Positions 39,317 through 47,555 of a stretch of 64,000 nucleotides of DNA are shown piece after piece (positions within the stretch are counted from its first letter, which is position 1; the number at the start of each line of letters is the position of its first letter). Source of the stretch: Sphingomonas sp. (lineage in GTDB: Bacteria > Pseudomonadota > Alphaproteobacteria > Sphingomonadales > Sphingomonadaceae); contig NZ_JAHBZI010000001.1 in the NCBI RefSeq assembly GCF_019635515.1, positions 62,001 through 126,000 of the forward strand. The letters are read 5' to 3'. Position numbers and translations under genes: made by a program. Under the pieces are notes generated by a model that saw only the letters and a program-made list of their open reading frames with translations, did no database searches and was not told where the DNA came from.

Positions 39317-39981
39317 GCCCCGATCTTCGGGGGTGGATTCAAAGGACCTTTGGCGAAAAGCCGGTTGATCTGGCGGCGTTCGAGCGCGCGCTGACCCATG
39401 GCAGCCAGGCGGCCGCCAACTACGAGCGGCTCGAATTCCTCGGTGATCGCGTGCTGGGTCTCGTCATCGCCGAATGGCTGTACGAGCGGTTCGCCGGTGA
39501 GGCCGAAGGGGCATTGTCGCGGCGATTGAACGCGCTGGTGACCGGCGCGATGTGCGCCGGTGTGGCACGCGAAGTCGGCGTGCCGGCCTATCTCAAGCTC
39601 GGCAAGCAGGCCCGCGATGATGGCGCGGCGGACAGCGACAATGTCCTTGGCGACGTCATGGAGGCGCTGATCGGCGCGCTCTATCTGCAATCGGGGGTCG
39701 CGCCGGTGCGGGCGTTCATCCGCACGGCGTGGGAAAGCCGCATCGACGAACATGTCCAGGCGCCGCAGCACCCCAAATCTGCGCTGCAGGAATGGGCGGC
39801 GGCGAACAACCGCAAGCCGCCCGAATATGAGATCACCGATCGCTCGGGCCCCAATCATGCGCCCAAATTCGTGGTGACGGTGCGCATCCCCAAGCTTGCC
39901 GATGCCAGTGCCGAGGGGACCAGCAAGGGCGCGGCGGAGACGGCGGCGGCGGCGGTGCTTCTGGAGAAGTTGAAGAAATGA
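39313..39981 (+). CDS. rnc: Ribonuclease III
   Basis: 222 residues. The RNase III signature ERLEFLGDRVLGLVIAEWLY is present, with SDNVLGDVMEALIGALYL (catalytic acidic residues) and a C-terminal double-stranded RNA-binding domain (PKSALQEWAAANNRKPPEYE). The start is TTG at 39313, overlapping the lepB stop (TTGA); a longer reading would overlap lepB far upstream. It processes rRNA and structured mRNA. Confidence 0.95.
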   Translation: MSPDLRGWIQRTFGEKPVDLAAFERALTHGSQAAANYERLEFLGDRVLGLVIAEWLYERFAGEAEGALSRRLNALVTGAMCAGVAREVGVPAYLKLGKQARDDGAADSDNVLGDVMEALIGALYLQSGVAPVRAFIRTAWESRIDEHVQAPQHPKSALQEWAAANNRKPPEYEITDRSGPNHAPKFVVTVRIPKLADASAEGTSKGAAETAAAAVLLEKLKK

Positions 39982-39995
39982 CCCAGCCCAAATGA
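39978..39995 (+). other. Five-codon coupling ORF between rnc and era
   Basis: ATG-ACC-CAG-CCC-AAA-TGA. It begins inside the rnc stop (ATGA) and ends inside the era start (ATGA). The sequence ATGACCCAGC is repeated at both ends. It may couple rnc and era translation; it may also simply be a partial duplication of the era start. Confidence 0.4.
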
Positions 39996-40885
39996 CCCAG
40001 CATTGCGGCGTGGTCGCCATTGTCGGTGCCCCGAACGCGGGCAAGTCCACCCTCGTCAACGCGCTGGTCGGCCAGAAGGTCGCGATCGTCAGCCCCAAGG
40101 CGCAGACGACGCGCGCCAAATTGCTCGGCATCGCCATCGAAGGCGAGGCGCAGTTGCTGCTGGTCGATACGCCCGGCATCTTCACCCCCGAGCGCCGGCT
40201 CGATCGGGCGATGGTCGCCGCCGCCTGGGAAGGGGCCGAGGGCGCGGACCTGATCGCGCTGGTCGTCGATGCCAAGGGCGGGATCGGCCCCAAGGTCCAG
40301 ACCGTGATCGACAGCCTGGCCGGGCGCCGCGAGCGCAAGATCCTGATCCTCAACAAGGTCGATGTCGCCGACAAGCCGCGGCTGCTCGGCCATGCCGCCA
40401 AGCTCAACGAGACCGGGCTGTTCGACGAGACCTTCTTCATCAGCGCCCAGACCGGCGATGGGGTGGCGGAACTGAAGGCGGTGCTGGCCGGGGCGATGCC
40501 CGAAAGCGACTGGCATTTCCCCGAGGACCAAGTCTCCGACGCGACCGAGCGGATGATCGCCGCCGAGGTGACGCGCGAGCAGCTCTATCTCCAGCTCCAC
40601 GCCGAATTGCCCTATGCGAGCGCCGTCGAAACCGAGAAATATTCGGAGCGCGCCGATGGCTCGGTCGAGATTCACCAGCAGATCATGGTCGAGCGTCCCA
40701 CCCAGCGCGCGATCGTGCTCGGCAAGGGCGGCAGCCGCCTCAAGGAGATCGGCAGCCGCGCCCGCGCCGAGCTCAGCCGGATCATGGGTGTTCAGGTTCA
40801 TCTCTATCTTCACGTGAAAGTAAGGCCGGAGTGGCAGGAAGACCGCTCGCTTTACCGTGAAATAGGGCTGGACTGGGTGGAATGA
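39992..40885 (+). CDS. era: GTPase Era
   Basis: 297 residues. Walker A GAPNAGKSTLVNAL, switch I region TTRAKLLG, LLVDTPGIFTP (DxxG), LNKVDVADKP (NKxD) and the KH domain ending GGSRLKEIGSRARAELSRIM. It binds 16S rRNA 3' end and checks 30S assembly. The start overlaps the tiny upstream ORF. Its stop overlaps the nitrilase start by ATGA. Confidence 0.97.
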   Translation: MTQHCGVVAIVGAPNAGKSTLVNALVGQKVAIVSPKAQTTRAKLLGIAIEGEAQLLLVDTPGIFTPERRLDRAMVAAAWEGAEGADLIALVVDAKGGIGPKVQTVIDSLAGRRERKILILNKVDVADKPRLLGHAAKLNETGLFDETFFISAQTGDGVAELKAVLAGAMPESDWHFPEDQVSDATERMIAAEVTREQLYLQLHAELPYASAVETEKYSERADGSVEIHQQIMVERPTQRAIVLGKGGSRLKEIGSRARAELSRIMGVQVHLYLHVKVRPEWQEDRSLYREIGLDWVE

Positions 40886-41874
40886 GCGAAAAGCTGAAGG
40901 TCGCGATCGTACAGGATGCCCCGGCGCCGCTGGCCGTGGCGCAGGGCATGGAGAAGGTGGTCGCCAAGACCCGCGAGGCGATCGAGATGGGCGCGCGGGT
41001 GATCGCATTCGGCGAAGGGTTTCTCGGCGGCTATCCGGCCTGGCTCGATCATGTACCGGCGGTGTCGCTCTGGGATCATCCCGGCACCAAGGAACTGCAC
41101 GCGCTGCTCCTCGCCCAGGCCATTCGCGGCGACGATCCGCGCTTCGCCCAGCTGCAATGGGCGATCGATATCGCCGGGGTTGCGGTCTCGGTCGGCGGCT
41201 TCGAGCGGATTCGCAACAGCCTCTACTCCACCCAATTCCTGTTCCGACCCAAGGCGCCGGTGCTGCGTCATCGCAAGCTGATGCTGTCTTCGTCCGAGCG
41301 TTTGTTCCTGGGCTCGGGCGATGGCTCGACGCTGGAAGTGCACGAAGCGCCATGGGGCCGCCTCGGCCAGCTCGCTTCGGACGAGCATTGGATGCCGCTG
41401 ACTCGCGCGGCGATGCATCATGCCGGTGAAGCGGTGCACGTCGCCGCCTGGCCGACGCTCCACGACATCTCGATGCTGGCCTCGGCGCACTATGCCTATG
41501 AGGGCCGGACGTTCGTGCTCGCCGCGGGCACGGTGCAGGACAAGGCCGAGATGATCGCCGGCTATGAGGCTGCGGGCGGCGACGGCTCGGCGCGCAAGCT
41601 GCTCGATCGCCTGCCCGAGGGACAACTCCAGCATGGCCGCAGCGCGATTATCGCGCCCGACGGCGTGGTGCTCGCACAGGCAGGCGAGCAAGCGGAGATT
41701 TTGTTCGCCGAACTCGATCTGGGCGAGATCCCGCGTGGCCTGGCGACGCTCGATACCGATGGCCAGCATGCCCGGCCGGATGTGTTCGAGCTGCGGGTCG
41801 ATCGCCGCACGCGGACGGGGATCGTCGATGTCGCCGACGATGATGCCGGCGAGGGCGAGACTCGGGCTGCTTGA
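40882..41874 (+). CDS. Nitrilase-superfamily protein lacking the catalytic cysteine
   Basis: 330 residues. The fold is clear: FGEGFLGGYPAWL contains Glu45 and HRKLMLSSSERLFLGSGDGS contains Lys132. At the position of the nucleophile, where true nitrilases read xCWENxMPL, this protein reads LASDEHWMPLTR, giving Ser166 (codon TCG) instead of Cys. Hydrolysis by the usual mechanism is thus unlikely; it may be a pseudoenzyme or have another chemistry. Its start overlaps the era stop. A true error in the codon would need two base changes, so a sequencing error is improbable. Confidence 0.85.
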   Translation: MSEKLKVAIVQDAPAPLAVAQGMEKVVAKTREAIEMGARVIAFGEGFLGGYPAWLDHVPAVSLWDHPGTKELHALLLAQAIRGDDPRFAQLQWAIDIAGVAVSVGGFERIRNSLYSTQFLFRPKAPVLRHRKLMLSSSERLFLGSGDGSTLEVHEAPWGRLGQLASDEHWMPLTRAAMHHAGEAVHVAAWPTLHDISMLASAHYAYEGRTFVLAAGTVQDKAEMIAGYEAAGGDGSARKLLDRLPEGQLQHGRSAIIAPDGVVLAQAGEQAEILFAELDLGEIPRGLATLDTDGQHARPDVFELRVDRRTRTGIVDVADDDAGEGETRAA

Positions 41875-41882
41875 CGGCGGTT

Positions 41883-41952
41883 CTCCTGCGAAAGCAGGAG
41901 CCCAGGGCCGAGAGCGCGTGTGTTTGCAATCCTGAACCCCTGCTTTCGCAGG
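41883..41952. repeat. REP-like paired hairpin, family A, copy 3
   Basis: Unit 1 CTCCTGC-GAAA-GCAGGAG at 41883-41900, then CCCAGGG. Unit 2 CCCCTGCTTTCGCAGG at 41937-41952 is inverted and less perfect. The two units are 36 bases apart, as in the other copies. It lies between the nitrilase-like gene and the convergent sirtuin gene. Confidence 0.85.
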
Positions 41953-41959
41953 CGAACGA

Positions 41960-42658
41960 TTAGCCTAGAACTTCATCAACCCACTCCGGCACCAGCTTGC
42001 CAGCCGGACCCAAGCGGCTTTCGCCGAACCACGCGCTGCCTTCGGACGGATCGAGGTTGAGCTCGAGCGTCCGGCTCCCATGATATTTGGCGGTCTGGAC
42101 GAACCCGGCGGCGGGATAGACCGCGCCGGAAGTGCCGATCGAGACGAACAGATCCGCTTCGGCCAGCGCGCGCTCGATACCCTCCATCCGATATGGCATC
42201 TCGCCGAAGAAGACGATGTCGGGACGCAGCGCCGGTTCGCCGCAATCGGGGCATTCGGCCCTGGGCGGCAGCGAATCCTCCCAGTCATGGCGGATCCCGC
42301 ACAAAGCGCACAGCGCCGATTTGAGCTCGCCATGCATGTGGATCAGCCGCTTCGCGCCCGCACGCTCGTGGAGATCATCGACATTCTGCGTCACGATCAG
42401 CAATTCGCCCGGCCACGCCGCATCGAGCCGGGCCAGCGCCAGATGCGCGGGATTGGGCTCGACCGACGCCAGCTTTTCGCGCCGCGCGTCGTAGAAGCGG
42501 TGGACCAGCTCGGGATCACGCGCCAGCGCCTGTGGCGTACAGACATCCTCGACGCGGTGCCCCTCCCACAGCCCGCCGGGACCGCGAAACGTGGCGATGC
42601 CGCTCTCGGCGGATAAGCCGGCACCGGTGAGGATGACGATGTTGCGGAGATCGCGCAT
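41960..42658 (-). CDS. cobB: NAD-dependent protein deacylase (sirtuin)
   Basis: 232 residues from ATG 42658. The NAD site is ILTGAGLSAESGIATFRGPG with GLWEG, followed by TQNVDDLHERAGAKRLIHMHGE (catalytic His). Zinc Cys pairs are CALCG and CPDCG. FYDARREKL holds the Tyr-x-x-Arg motif that marks class III, SIRT5/CobB-type enzymes that remove succinyl as well as acetyl groups. Cytoplasmic. An in-frame ATG at 42682 would add eight residues. Confidence 0.94.
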   Translation of the reverse strand: MRDLRNIVILTGAGLSAESGIATFRGPGGLWEGHRVEDVCTPQALARDPELVHRFYDARREKLASVEPNPAHLALARLDAAWPGELLIVTQNVDDLHERAGAKRLIHMHGELKSALCALCGIRHDWEDSLPPRAECPDCGEPALRPDIVFFGEMPYRMEGIERALAEADLFVSIGTSGAVYPAAGFVQTAKYHGSRTLELNLDPSEGSAWFGESRLGPAGKLVPEWVDEVLG

Positions 42659-42715
42659 GGACGGTTCCTTACCGCCCGCCATGCGCTTGCCGCAAATCCC
42701 GGCCTAGTTGCGCGC

Positions 42716-43042
42716 ATGCTTTCCCTCGCCATCGCCTTGATCGTCCAGGATCGCACGATGCTACCCGCACCCGATGACGATGCGACGCGGACCGCCAGCA
42801 AGGCGTGCGATCCGAACGGCGAGGAGATCACGGTGTGCGGCAATACCGACATGTCGCGTTTTCGCAGCGGCCCTCTCGACGATGCGCGCTGGGCGGAGAA
42901 ACCGGTGCGGCCCGATTTCAAGCTGCCCGGCGGTGGGCGCGGGAGCGTGCGCGCGGCCAACCGCAACGTCGGCGCGGTTTCGGCGCCGGCCGCCAAGGTG
43001 ACGCTGGCGATCCCGCTCGGGCGCAGGCGCGCCAAGAAATAA
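42716..43042 (+). CDS. Small protein of unknown function
   Basis: 108 residues with a hydrophobic start (MLSLAIALIVQ), perhaps a signal peptide, then ASKACDPNGEEITVCGNTD with two Cys, a typical small exported sphingomonad protein pattern. The end is basic (GRRRAKK). No family named. It precedes dapB by 42 bases on the same strand. Confidence 0.65.
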   Translation: MLSLAIALIVQDRTMLPAPDDDATRTASKACDPNGEEITVCGNTDMSRFRSGPLDDARWAEKPVRPDFKLPGGGRGSVRAANRNVGAVSAPAAKVTLAIPLGRRRAKK

Positions 43043-43083
43043 CTTCTGTTGCGCTGGCGCGCAGCTATGCCACAGACACGCGC

Positions 43084-43812
43084 ATGATCAGCATCGGTAT
43101 CTATGGCAGCCTCGGCCGAATGGGGCAGGCGATCGCGGACGCGGCGCCGGGGCTCGGCGCGCGGATCGCGGGCGGGGCGGACGCGCAGGACGATCCCGCG
43201 ATCATCGCCGCCGAGGCCGATGTGCTGGTCGATTTCTCAGCGGCCAGCGCGATCGAGGCGCACCTCGCCGCCGCGCGCGCCGCGCGCACGCCGATCGTGA
43301 TCGGTACCACCGGCCTCAGCCAGCGCCAGCATGACGCGATCGATGCCGCCGCGCGCGAGATCGCGGTGCTCCAGACCGGCAATACCTCGATGGGCGTCGG
43401 GCTGCTCGCCCGGCTGGTTCGCGAGGCGGCGGCGCGGCTGGGTGAGGGCTGGGACATCGAAATCGTCGAGATGCACCACCGCCACAAGGCCGACGCCCCT
43501 TCGGGCACCGCGCTGATGCTCGGCAAGGCGGCGGCCGAGGGCATGGGCACGACGCTTGCAGAGGCGCAGGTCACCGACCGCGCCGGACTGACCGGCGCGC
43601 GCGCGGGCGGCACGATCGGCATGGCGAGCCTGCGCGGCGGATCGGTGGTCGGCGATCACAGCGTGATCTTCGCGACCGCCGGAGAGCGCATCGAACTGAT
43701 CCACCGCGCCGACGACCGCGCGATCTTCGCGCGCGGCGCGGTGCGGGCGGCGCTCTGGCTCGCCGGGCAGAAGCCGGGACGCTACACGATGGCCTCGGTG
43801 CTCGGGGTGTGA
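43084..43812 (+). CDS. dapB: 4-hydroxy-tetrahydrodipicolinate reductase
   Basis: 242 residues from ATG 43084. The N-terminal IGIYGSLGRMGQAIADAA is the nucleotide-binding loop, followed by VLVDFSAASAIEAHL, GTTGLSQRQHDAI and catalytic EIVEMHHRHKADAPSGTAL. It reduces the dipicolinate precursor for lysine and diaminopimelate synthesis. Its stop overlaps the GTG start of nth. Confidence 0.95.
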   Translation: MISIGIYGSLGRMGQAIADAAPGLGARIAGGADAQDDPAIIAAEADVLVDFSAASAIEAHLAAARAARTPIVIGTTGLSQRQHDAIDAAAREIAVLQTGNTSMGVGLLARLVREAAARLGEGWDIEIVEMHHRHKADAPSGTALMLGKAAAEGMGTTLAEAQVTDRAGLTGARAGGTIGMASLRGGSVVGDHSVIFATAGERIELIHRADDRAIFARGAVRAALWLAGQKPGRYTMASVLGV

Positions 43813-44486
43813 AGAAGGCGGACATAATCGAATTCTTCGCGCGGCTGGCGGAAGACAATCCGCATCCCGAAACCGAGCTCGAGTACGTCAACACCTATAC
43901 CTTGCTGGTCGCGGTGGTGCTGTCGGCGCAGGCGACCGATGCCGGCGTGAACAAGGCGACCCGGGCTTTGTTCGCCGAGGTCGATACGCCCGCCAAGATG
44001 GTCGCGCTCGGCGAGGCCGGGCTCAAGCGGCATATCAAGACGATCGGGCTGTTCAACACCAAGGCCAGGAACGTCATCGCCCTTTCCGAAGCGTTGATTC
44101 GCGATCATGGCGGCGAAGTACCCGAAGATCGCGAGGCGCTGGAGAAGCTGCCCGGCGTCGGGCGCAAGACCGCCAATGTCGTGCTCAACACCGCGTTCGG
44201 CCATGAAACCTTCGCGGTCGACACGCACATCTTCCGCGTCGGCAATCGCACCCGTCTCGCGCCGGGCAAGACCGTGCTCGCGGTCGAGAAGAAGCTGGAG
44301 AAGGTGGTGCCCCAGCCCTTTCGCCTCCACGCTCATCACTGGTTAATCCTGCATGGCAGATACACCTGCAAGGCCCGAACCCCCGAATGCTGGCGATGCA
44401 TCGTTTCCGATCTCTGCCCGTTCGAACCCAAGACCCCCGCGCCGCGCGCGAAGAGCCACGCCGGCGCCAGCCAGAAGGAACGCTGA
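43809..44486 (+). CDS. nth: Endonuclease III
   Basis: 225 residues from GTG 43809. It removes oxidised pyrimidines from DNA. LPGVGRKTANVVLNTAFGHE carries Lys120 and the Asp138 follows in VDTHIFRVGNR, the same numbers as in E. coli. The iron-sulfur cluster Cys187, Cys194, Cys197 and Cys203 are all present (CKARTPECWRCIVSDLC). The start overlaps the dapB stop (GTGA). Confidence 0.97.
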   Translation: MKKADIIEFFARLAEDNPHPETELEYVNTYTLLVAVVLSAQATDAGVNKATRALFAEVDTPAKMVALGEAGLKRHIKTIGLFNTKARNVIALSEALIRDHGGEVPEDREALEKLPGVGRKTANVVLNTAFGHETFAVDTHIFRVGNRTRLAPGKTVLAVEKKLEKVVPQPFRLHAHHWLILHGRYTCKARTPECWRCIVSDLCPFEPKTPAPRAKSHAGASQKER

Positions 44487-44488
44487 TC

Positions 44489-44863
44489 ATGCGCATTCTG
44501 CTCGCCGCTTCCGCCCTGATCTTCGCCGCCGCCCCCGGCAGCGCCAGCAGGCAGGACCTTCCGCCCGCCACGCCGAGCGGCGATCCGGTCAGCTGCGTCA
44601 CGCTCACCCAGATCAAGGAGACCAGGGTGCGCGATGGCCAGACGATCGATTTCGTGATGCGAAACGGCAAGGTCTATCGCAACACGCTCGACGGCGGCAC
44701 GTGCCCGCAGCTGGGCTTTGAGAAGCGCTTCGCCTACAAGGTCAGCGGCAACCAGCTTTGCTCGGTCGATACCATCACCGTGCTGACCGAACCCGGGCTG
44801 AGCCGGGGCGCGAGCTGCGGCCTGGGTCAATTCCAGCCGGTGACGCTGGCCGCGGCTTATTGA
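44489..44863 (+). CDS. DUF6491-like exported protein
   Basis: 124 residues from ATG 44489 (signal peptide MRILLAASALIFAAAPGSA). SCVTLTQIKETRVRDGQTID, FVMRNGKVYRNTLDGGTC and LCSVDTITVL fit the DUF6491 pattern, with about four Cys for disulphides in the periplasm. Role unknown. It starts 2 bases after the nth stop. Confidence 0.75.
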   Translation: MRILLAASALIFAAAPGSASRQDLPPATPSGDPVSCVTLTQIKETRVRDGQTIDFVMRNGKVYRNTLDGGTCPQLGFEKRFAYKVSGNQLCSVDTITVLTEPGLSRGASCGLGQFQPVTLAAAY

Positions 44864-44905
44864 GGCACTGGCGCGCGCCCGTTCGCTTTGCTAGGCGGCG
44901 CTCAG

Positions 44906-44982
<77 letters not shown>

Positions 44983-45133
44983 TTTCTTTCTTTGAGATGC
45001 TCGCATGAGCTCGCGCGGCTACCCGGCCTTGCGGATCCTGACGGGATCGATAGGGCCACGATTTAATTGATGGTTGTCGGAAAGTTTGCGCCTTGGGGCC
45101 ATCATCGAACAGCGGCCGACGATCCCGGGCCTC

Positions 45134-46417
45134 TCAATCTGTCAGAACATTTCGATAGCGGTAAAGCACGTCGTTGAGAATCGTGGGCCAGCGATATTCG
45201 GCTGACGCACTTGCTGCGTCGCGCTGCATCGCTCTACGGAGGTCGGGAGCATCGATCAGCATTTCCGTGGCATCCGCGAACGCCGCCGGCGTCGGCGCGA
45301 CCAGCAGGCCCGAGCGGCCATGATCGATCAGCGCCTGGGCGCTGCCGACATCGGCGCTGACTACCGCCACACCTGAAGCCATCGCCTCGAGGTTCACATT
45401 GCCGAACGCTTCGGTGATGCTGGGATTGATGAGAATATCGGCGCTGGCGATGGCGCGGCCGAGCGCGGTACCTTCGAGATGGCCGACGAACAGCGCGTCT
45501 GGGAGCAATTCGCGCATCTTGCGTTCGGCCGGCCCTATGCCCACGATCAGCGGGCGCAGGTCATGGCCGCGTTCGCGCAGTTCGCCGATCGTGTCGGCAA
45601 AGACCTGAATACCCTTTTCGATCACCAGTCGCCCGAAGAATAGCGGGACAATCTCGTCATCGCGATAGCCGTGCGCGCGGCGCCAGCCGAGGTTGCGCAG
45701 CGCGGGCGAGAAGGCGCTGGGATCGATGCCGCGGCCCCACAGCGCGATGCGCCCGGGCTTGACGTCCATTTCGATCAGGCTCTGCGCGCACGACTGGTTG
45801 GGCGCGAGAACGCAATCGCTGCCGCGATAGAAGCGGCTGAGACGGCGCTCGGCCCAGCGGCGCAGCATCCCGAGGCCGTAATAATCGAAATAGGTCTCGA
45901 AGCGGGTGTGCAGACTGGCGACGATCGGCACGCCAATGCGGCGCGCGAAGCGCTGCGCGGCGGTGCCGAGCAGATCGGGGGCCGAGACATGGATCAGGTT
46001 GGGGCCGAAGCGACGAATATCGTCCTTCACCGCTTTGGGCAGGCCCAGCGCGATGCGGAATTCGCTGCGTCCCGGAATCGGCACCGAGCGCACCGAAACG
46101 AGATCACCCGCCGGGGCGAAGGCGGGCTCGGCAATCGTCGGCGAATAGACGCGCACCGCCGCGCCCTGCTCGATCAGATGGGCCACTAGCTTGTTGAGCG
46201 CGCGGTTGGCACCGTCGCGCACGCAATTATAATTGCCCGAAAACAGGGCGATGCGCAGCCCGGCGCCAGGCTTGTCGTTCGCGGCGCGGGGGAGCTCGCC
46301 GCTGCCGGCCAGGCGACGCGATGGGGCACGGATGGGCTCGGCGGCAGGACCGATCGGCATGGGAGAACGCGCACGCATGGCCAAGGCATTTGGAAAGCTG
46401 ATGGGGCGGTTGATCAT
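45134..46417 (-). CDS. Glycosyltransferase family 4
   Basis: 427 residues. A GT-B fold protein with the sequence LFSGNYNCVRDGANRALNKL, IHVSAPDLLGTAAQRFARR, FFGRLVIEKGIQVFADTIGE, ALFVGHLEGTALGRAIASAD, and ITEAFGNVNLEAMASG (E-x7-E). The pattern resembles mannosyl- and glucosyl-transferases acting on lipids; substrate undefined. The first 50 residues are an extension; an internal start such as MRARSPM is also possible. It starts 5 bases after the MliC-like gene stop, in operon with it and pal. Confidence 0.9.
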   Translation of the reverse strand: MINRPISFPNALAMRARSPMPIGPAAEPIRAPSRRLAGSGELPRAANDKPGAGLRIALFSGNYNCVRDGANRALNKLVAHLIEQGAAVRVYSPTIAEPAFAPAGDLVSVRSVPIPGRSEFRIALGLPKAVKDDIRRFGPNLIHVSAPDLLGTAAQRFARRIGVPIVASLHTRFETYFDYYGLGMLRRWAERRLSRFYRGSDCVLAPNQSCAQSLIEMDVKPGRIALWGRGIDPSAFSPALRNLGWRRAHGYRDDEIVPLFFGRLVIEKGIQVFADTIGELRERGHDLRPLIVGIGPAERKMRELLPDALFVGHLEGTALGRAIASADILINPSITEAFGNVNLEAMASGVAVVSADVGSAQALIDHGRSGLLVAPTPAAFADATEMLIDAPDLRRAMQRDAASASAEYRWPTILNDVLYRYRNVLTD

Positions 46418-46422
46418 GATTG

Positions 46423-46803
46423 TTACTGGCTGACGCCATGATGATGGCCGGATGACGATTTCTTCATCTTCGACTGGAGAGTGCAGTGGCGATACGGGCC
46501 GCCAGCCGCGCCGATGAGGAAACCGTCCGCGCCGTCCTGGGCGAAGGCGACGACGTCCGAGCCGTAACGCAGCGCGATCGAACCTTGCCGCCGTTGCAGC
46601 ACATAGACCTGGTTGGCCGCTTCGACCCGAGCGAGGGAGCCGTTAAGCGTGACGGCGAAGCCGCTGCCGTCGTGGCAGCGGAAGCTGCGCAACTCTGGCG
46701 AAGCAATGGCGCAGGATGCCGAGAACGGCAGCGCGATCAGGGGCGCCGCCCATATCGCGTATTGCCGTTCCGCCCGCGAACCTCGTTTAAAATCAGCGGT
46801 CAT
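46423..46803 (-). CDS. MliC-like lysozyme inhibitor family protein
   Basis: 126 residues from ATG 46803. A hydrophobic segment (IWAAPLIALPFSASCAIA) leads to a small beta domain, SFRCHDGSGFAVTLNGSLAR, VYVLQRRQGSIALRYGSDV, GPYRHCTL. The two Cys and the VLQR...RY spacing resemble the membrane-bound lysozyme inhibitor family. It overlaps the pal gene end by 11 bases. Assignment is only by pattern. Confidence 0.6.
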   Translation of the reverse strand: MTADFKRGSRAERQYAIWAAPLIALPFSASCAIASPELRSFRCHDGSGFAVTLNGSLARVEAANQVYVLQRRQGSIALRYGSDVVAFAQDGADGFLIGAAGGPYRHCTLQSKMKKSSSGHHHGVSQ

Positions 46804-47311
46804 TATACAGGATGACGACGGACACCGCCCGCCGGTTCTGCGCATGACTCGCCTCGTCGGAGCCGAGCACCTCGGGGCGTTCCTTGCCATAGGTGAGGGT
46901 GGTGATCCGGCTGGGCGCGATGCCCTGAAGGATCAGGAAGTCCGCCGCCGCCCGTGCGCGGCGCTCGCCGAGCGCGAGGTTATATTCGCGGGTGCCGCGC
47001 TCGTCGGCATGGCCTTCGACCGAGAAGGCGACCTGCGGGTGCTGGCGCAGCCATTGCGCCTGGCGCGTTAGCGTGGCCCGTGCCTCGGCCGACAGCATAT
47101 GGGCGTCGAAGGCAAAGAAAACGCGATCCGAGCCGGCGCTGGCCGCAAGATCGGCCTGCAGGCGCTTGAGCGCGGGATCCTGCTCGTCATTGCCATAGGG
47201 GTCACCACCGCCCGGCGTCAGTTCGCTGACATTGCCCGGTGTCGCGCGCTTGGTGCAGCCGCCGAGCATCGCCGCGCCGATCAGGACCGCAACCATCAAA
47301 CGCCTCTTCAT
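46793..47311 (-). CDS. pal: Pal-like peptidoglycan-associated lipoprotein
   Basis: 172 residues from ATG 47311, placed by GGAGG upstream. Signal peptide MKRRLMVAVLIGAAMLGGCT with lipobox LGGC (Cys19). The OmpA C-terminal domain begins VFFAFDAHMLSAEARATL and contains EGHADERGTREYNLALGERR ARAAADFL, the peptidoglycan-binding signature. No tolB or tolQRA is adjacent, unlike the usual tol-pal cluster, so it may be a paralogue. It heads a three-gene operon with the MliC-like gene and a glycosyltransferase. Confidence 0.88.
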   Translation of the reverse strand: MKRRLMVAVLIGAAMLGGCTKRATPGNVSELTPGGGDPYGNDEQDPALKRLQADLAASAGSDRVFFAFDAHMLSAEARATLTRQAQWLRQHPQVAFSVEGHADERGTREYNLALGERRARAAADFLILQGIAPSRITTLTYGKERPEVLGSDEASHAQNRRAVSVVILYNDR

Positions 47312-47555
47312 ATTCGCCTCCGGGAAATGCTTCGGAAACATCCCCTAGCGGCGGCGGCGGAGCAGGCGTTACTATAGGTTTTTTATGCATGTACCCCGGC
47401 GGCGCGCGATGCCTATTTCACCCTTGGAACGCAGGATCGCCGCCCAGCGGACCCTGGACTCCCAATGGAGGCTGCGTTTCCACCACGACGGTGGGTATCC
47501 CGAATCTTCTCGGCCGATGCCCACCGTCGCGGACCAGCAGGACGACGATTCCGCG

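Noticed and set aside
47312..47555. 57-residue N-terminal extension of the KdpD-like kinase
   Set aside because: It is low-complexity, has no clear ribosome-binding site and adds no known domain; kept only as an alternative start.
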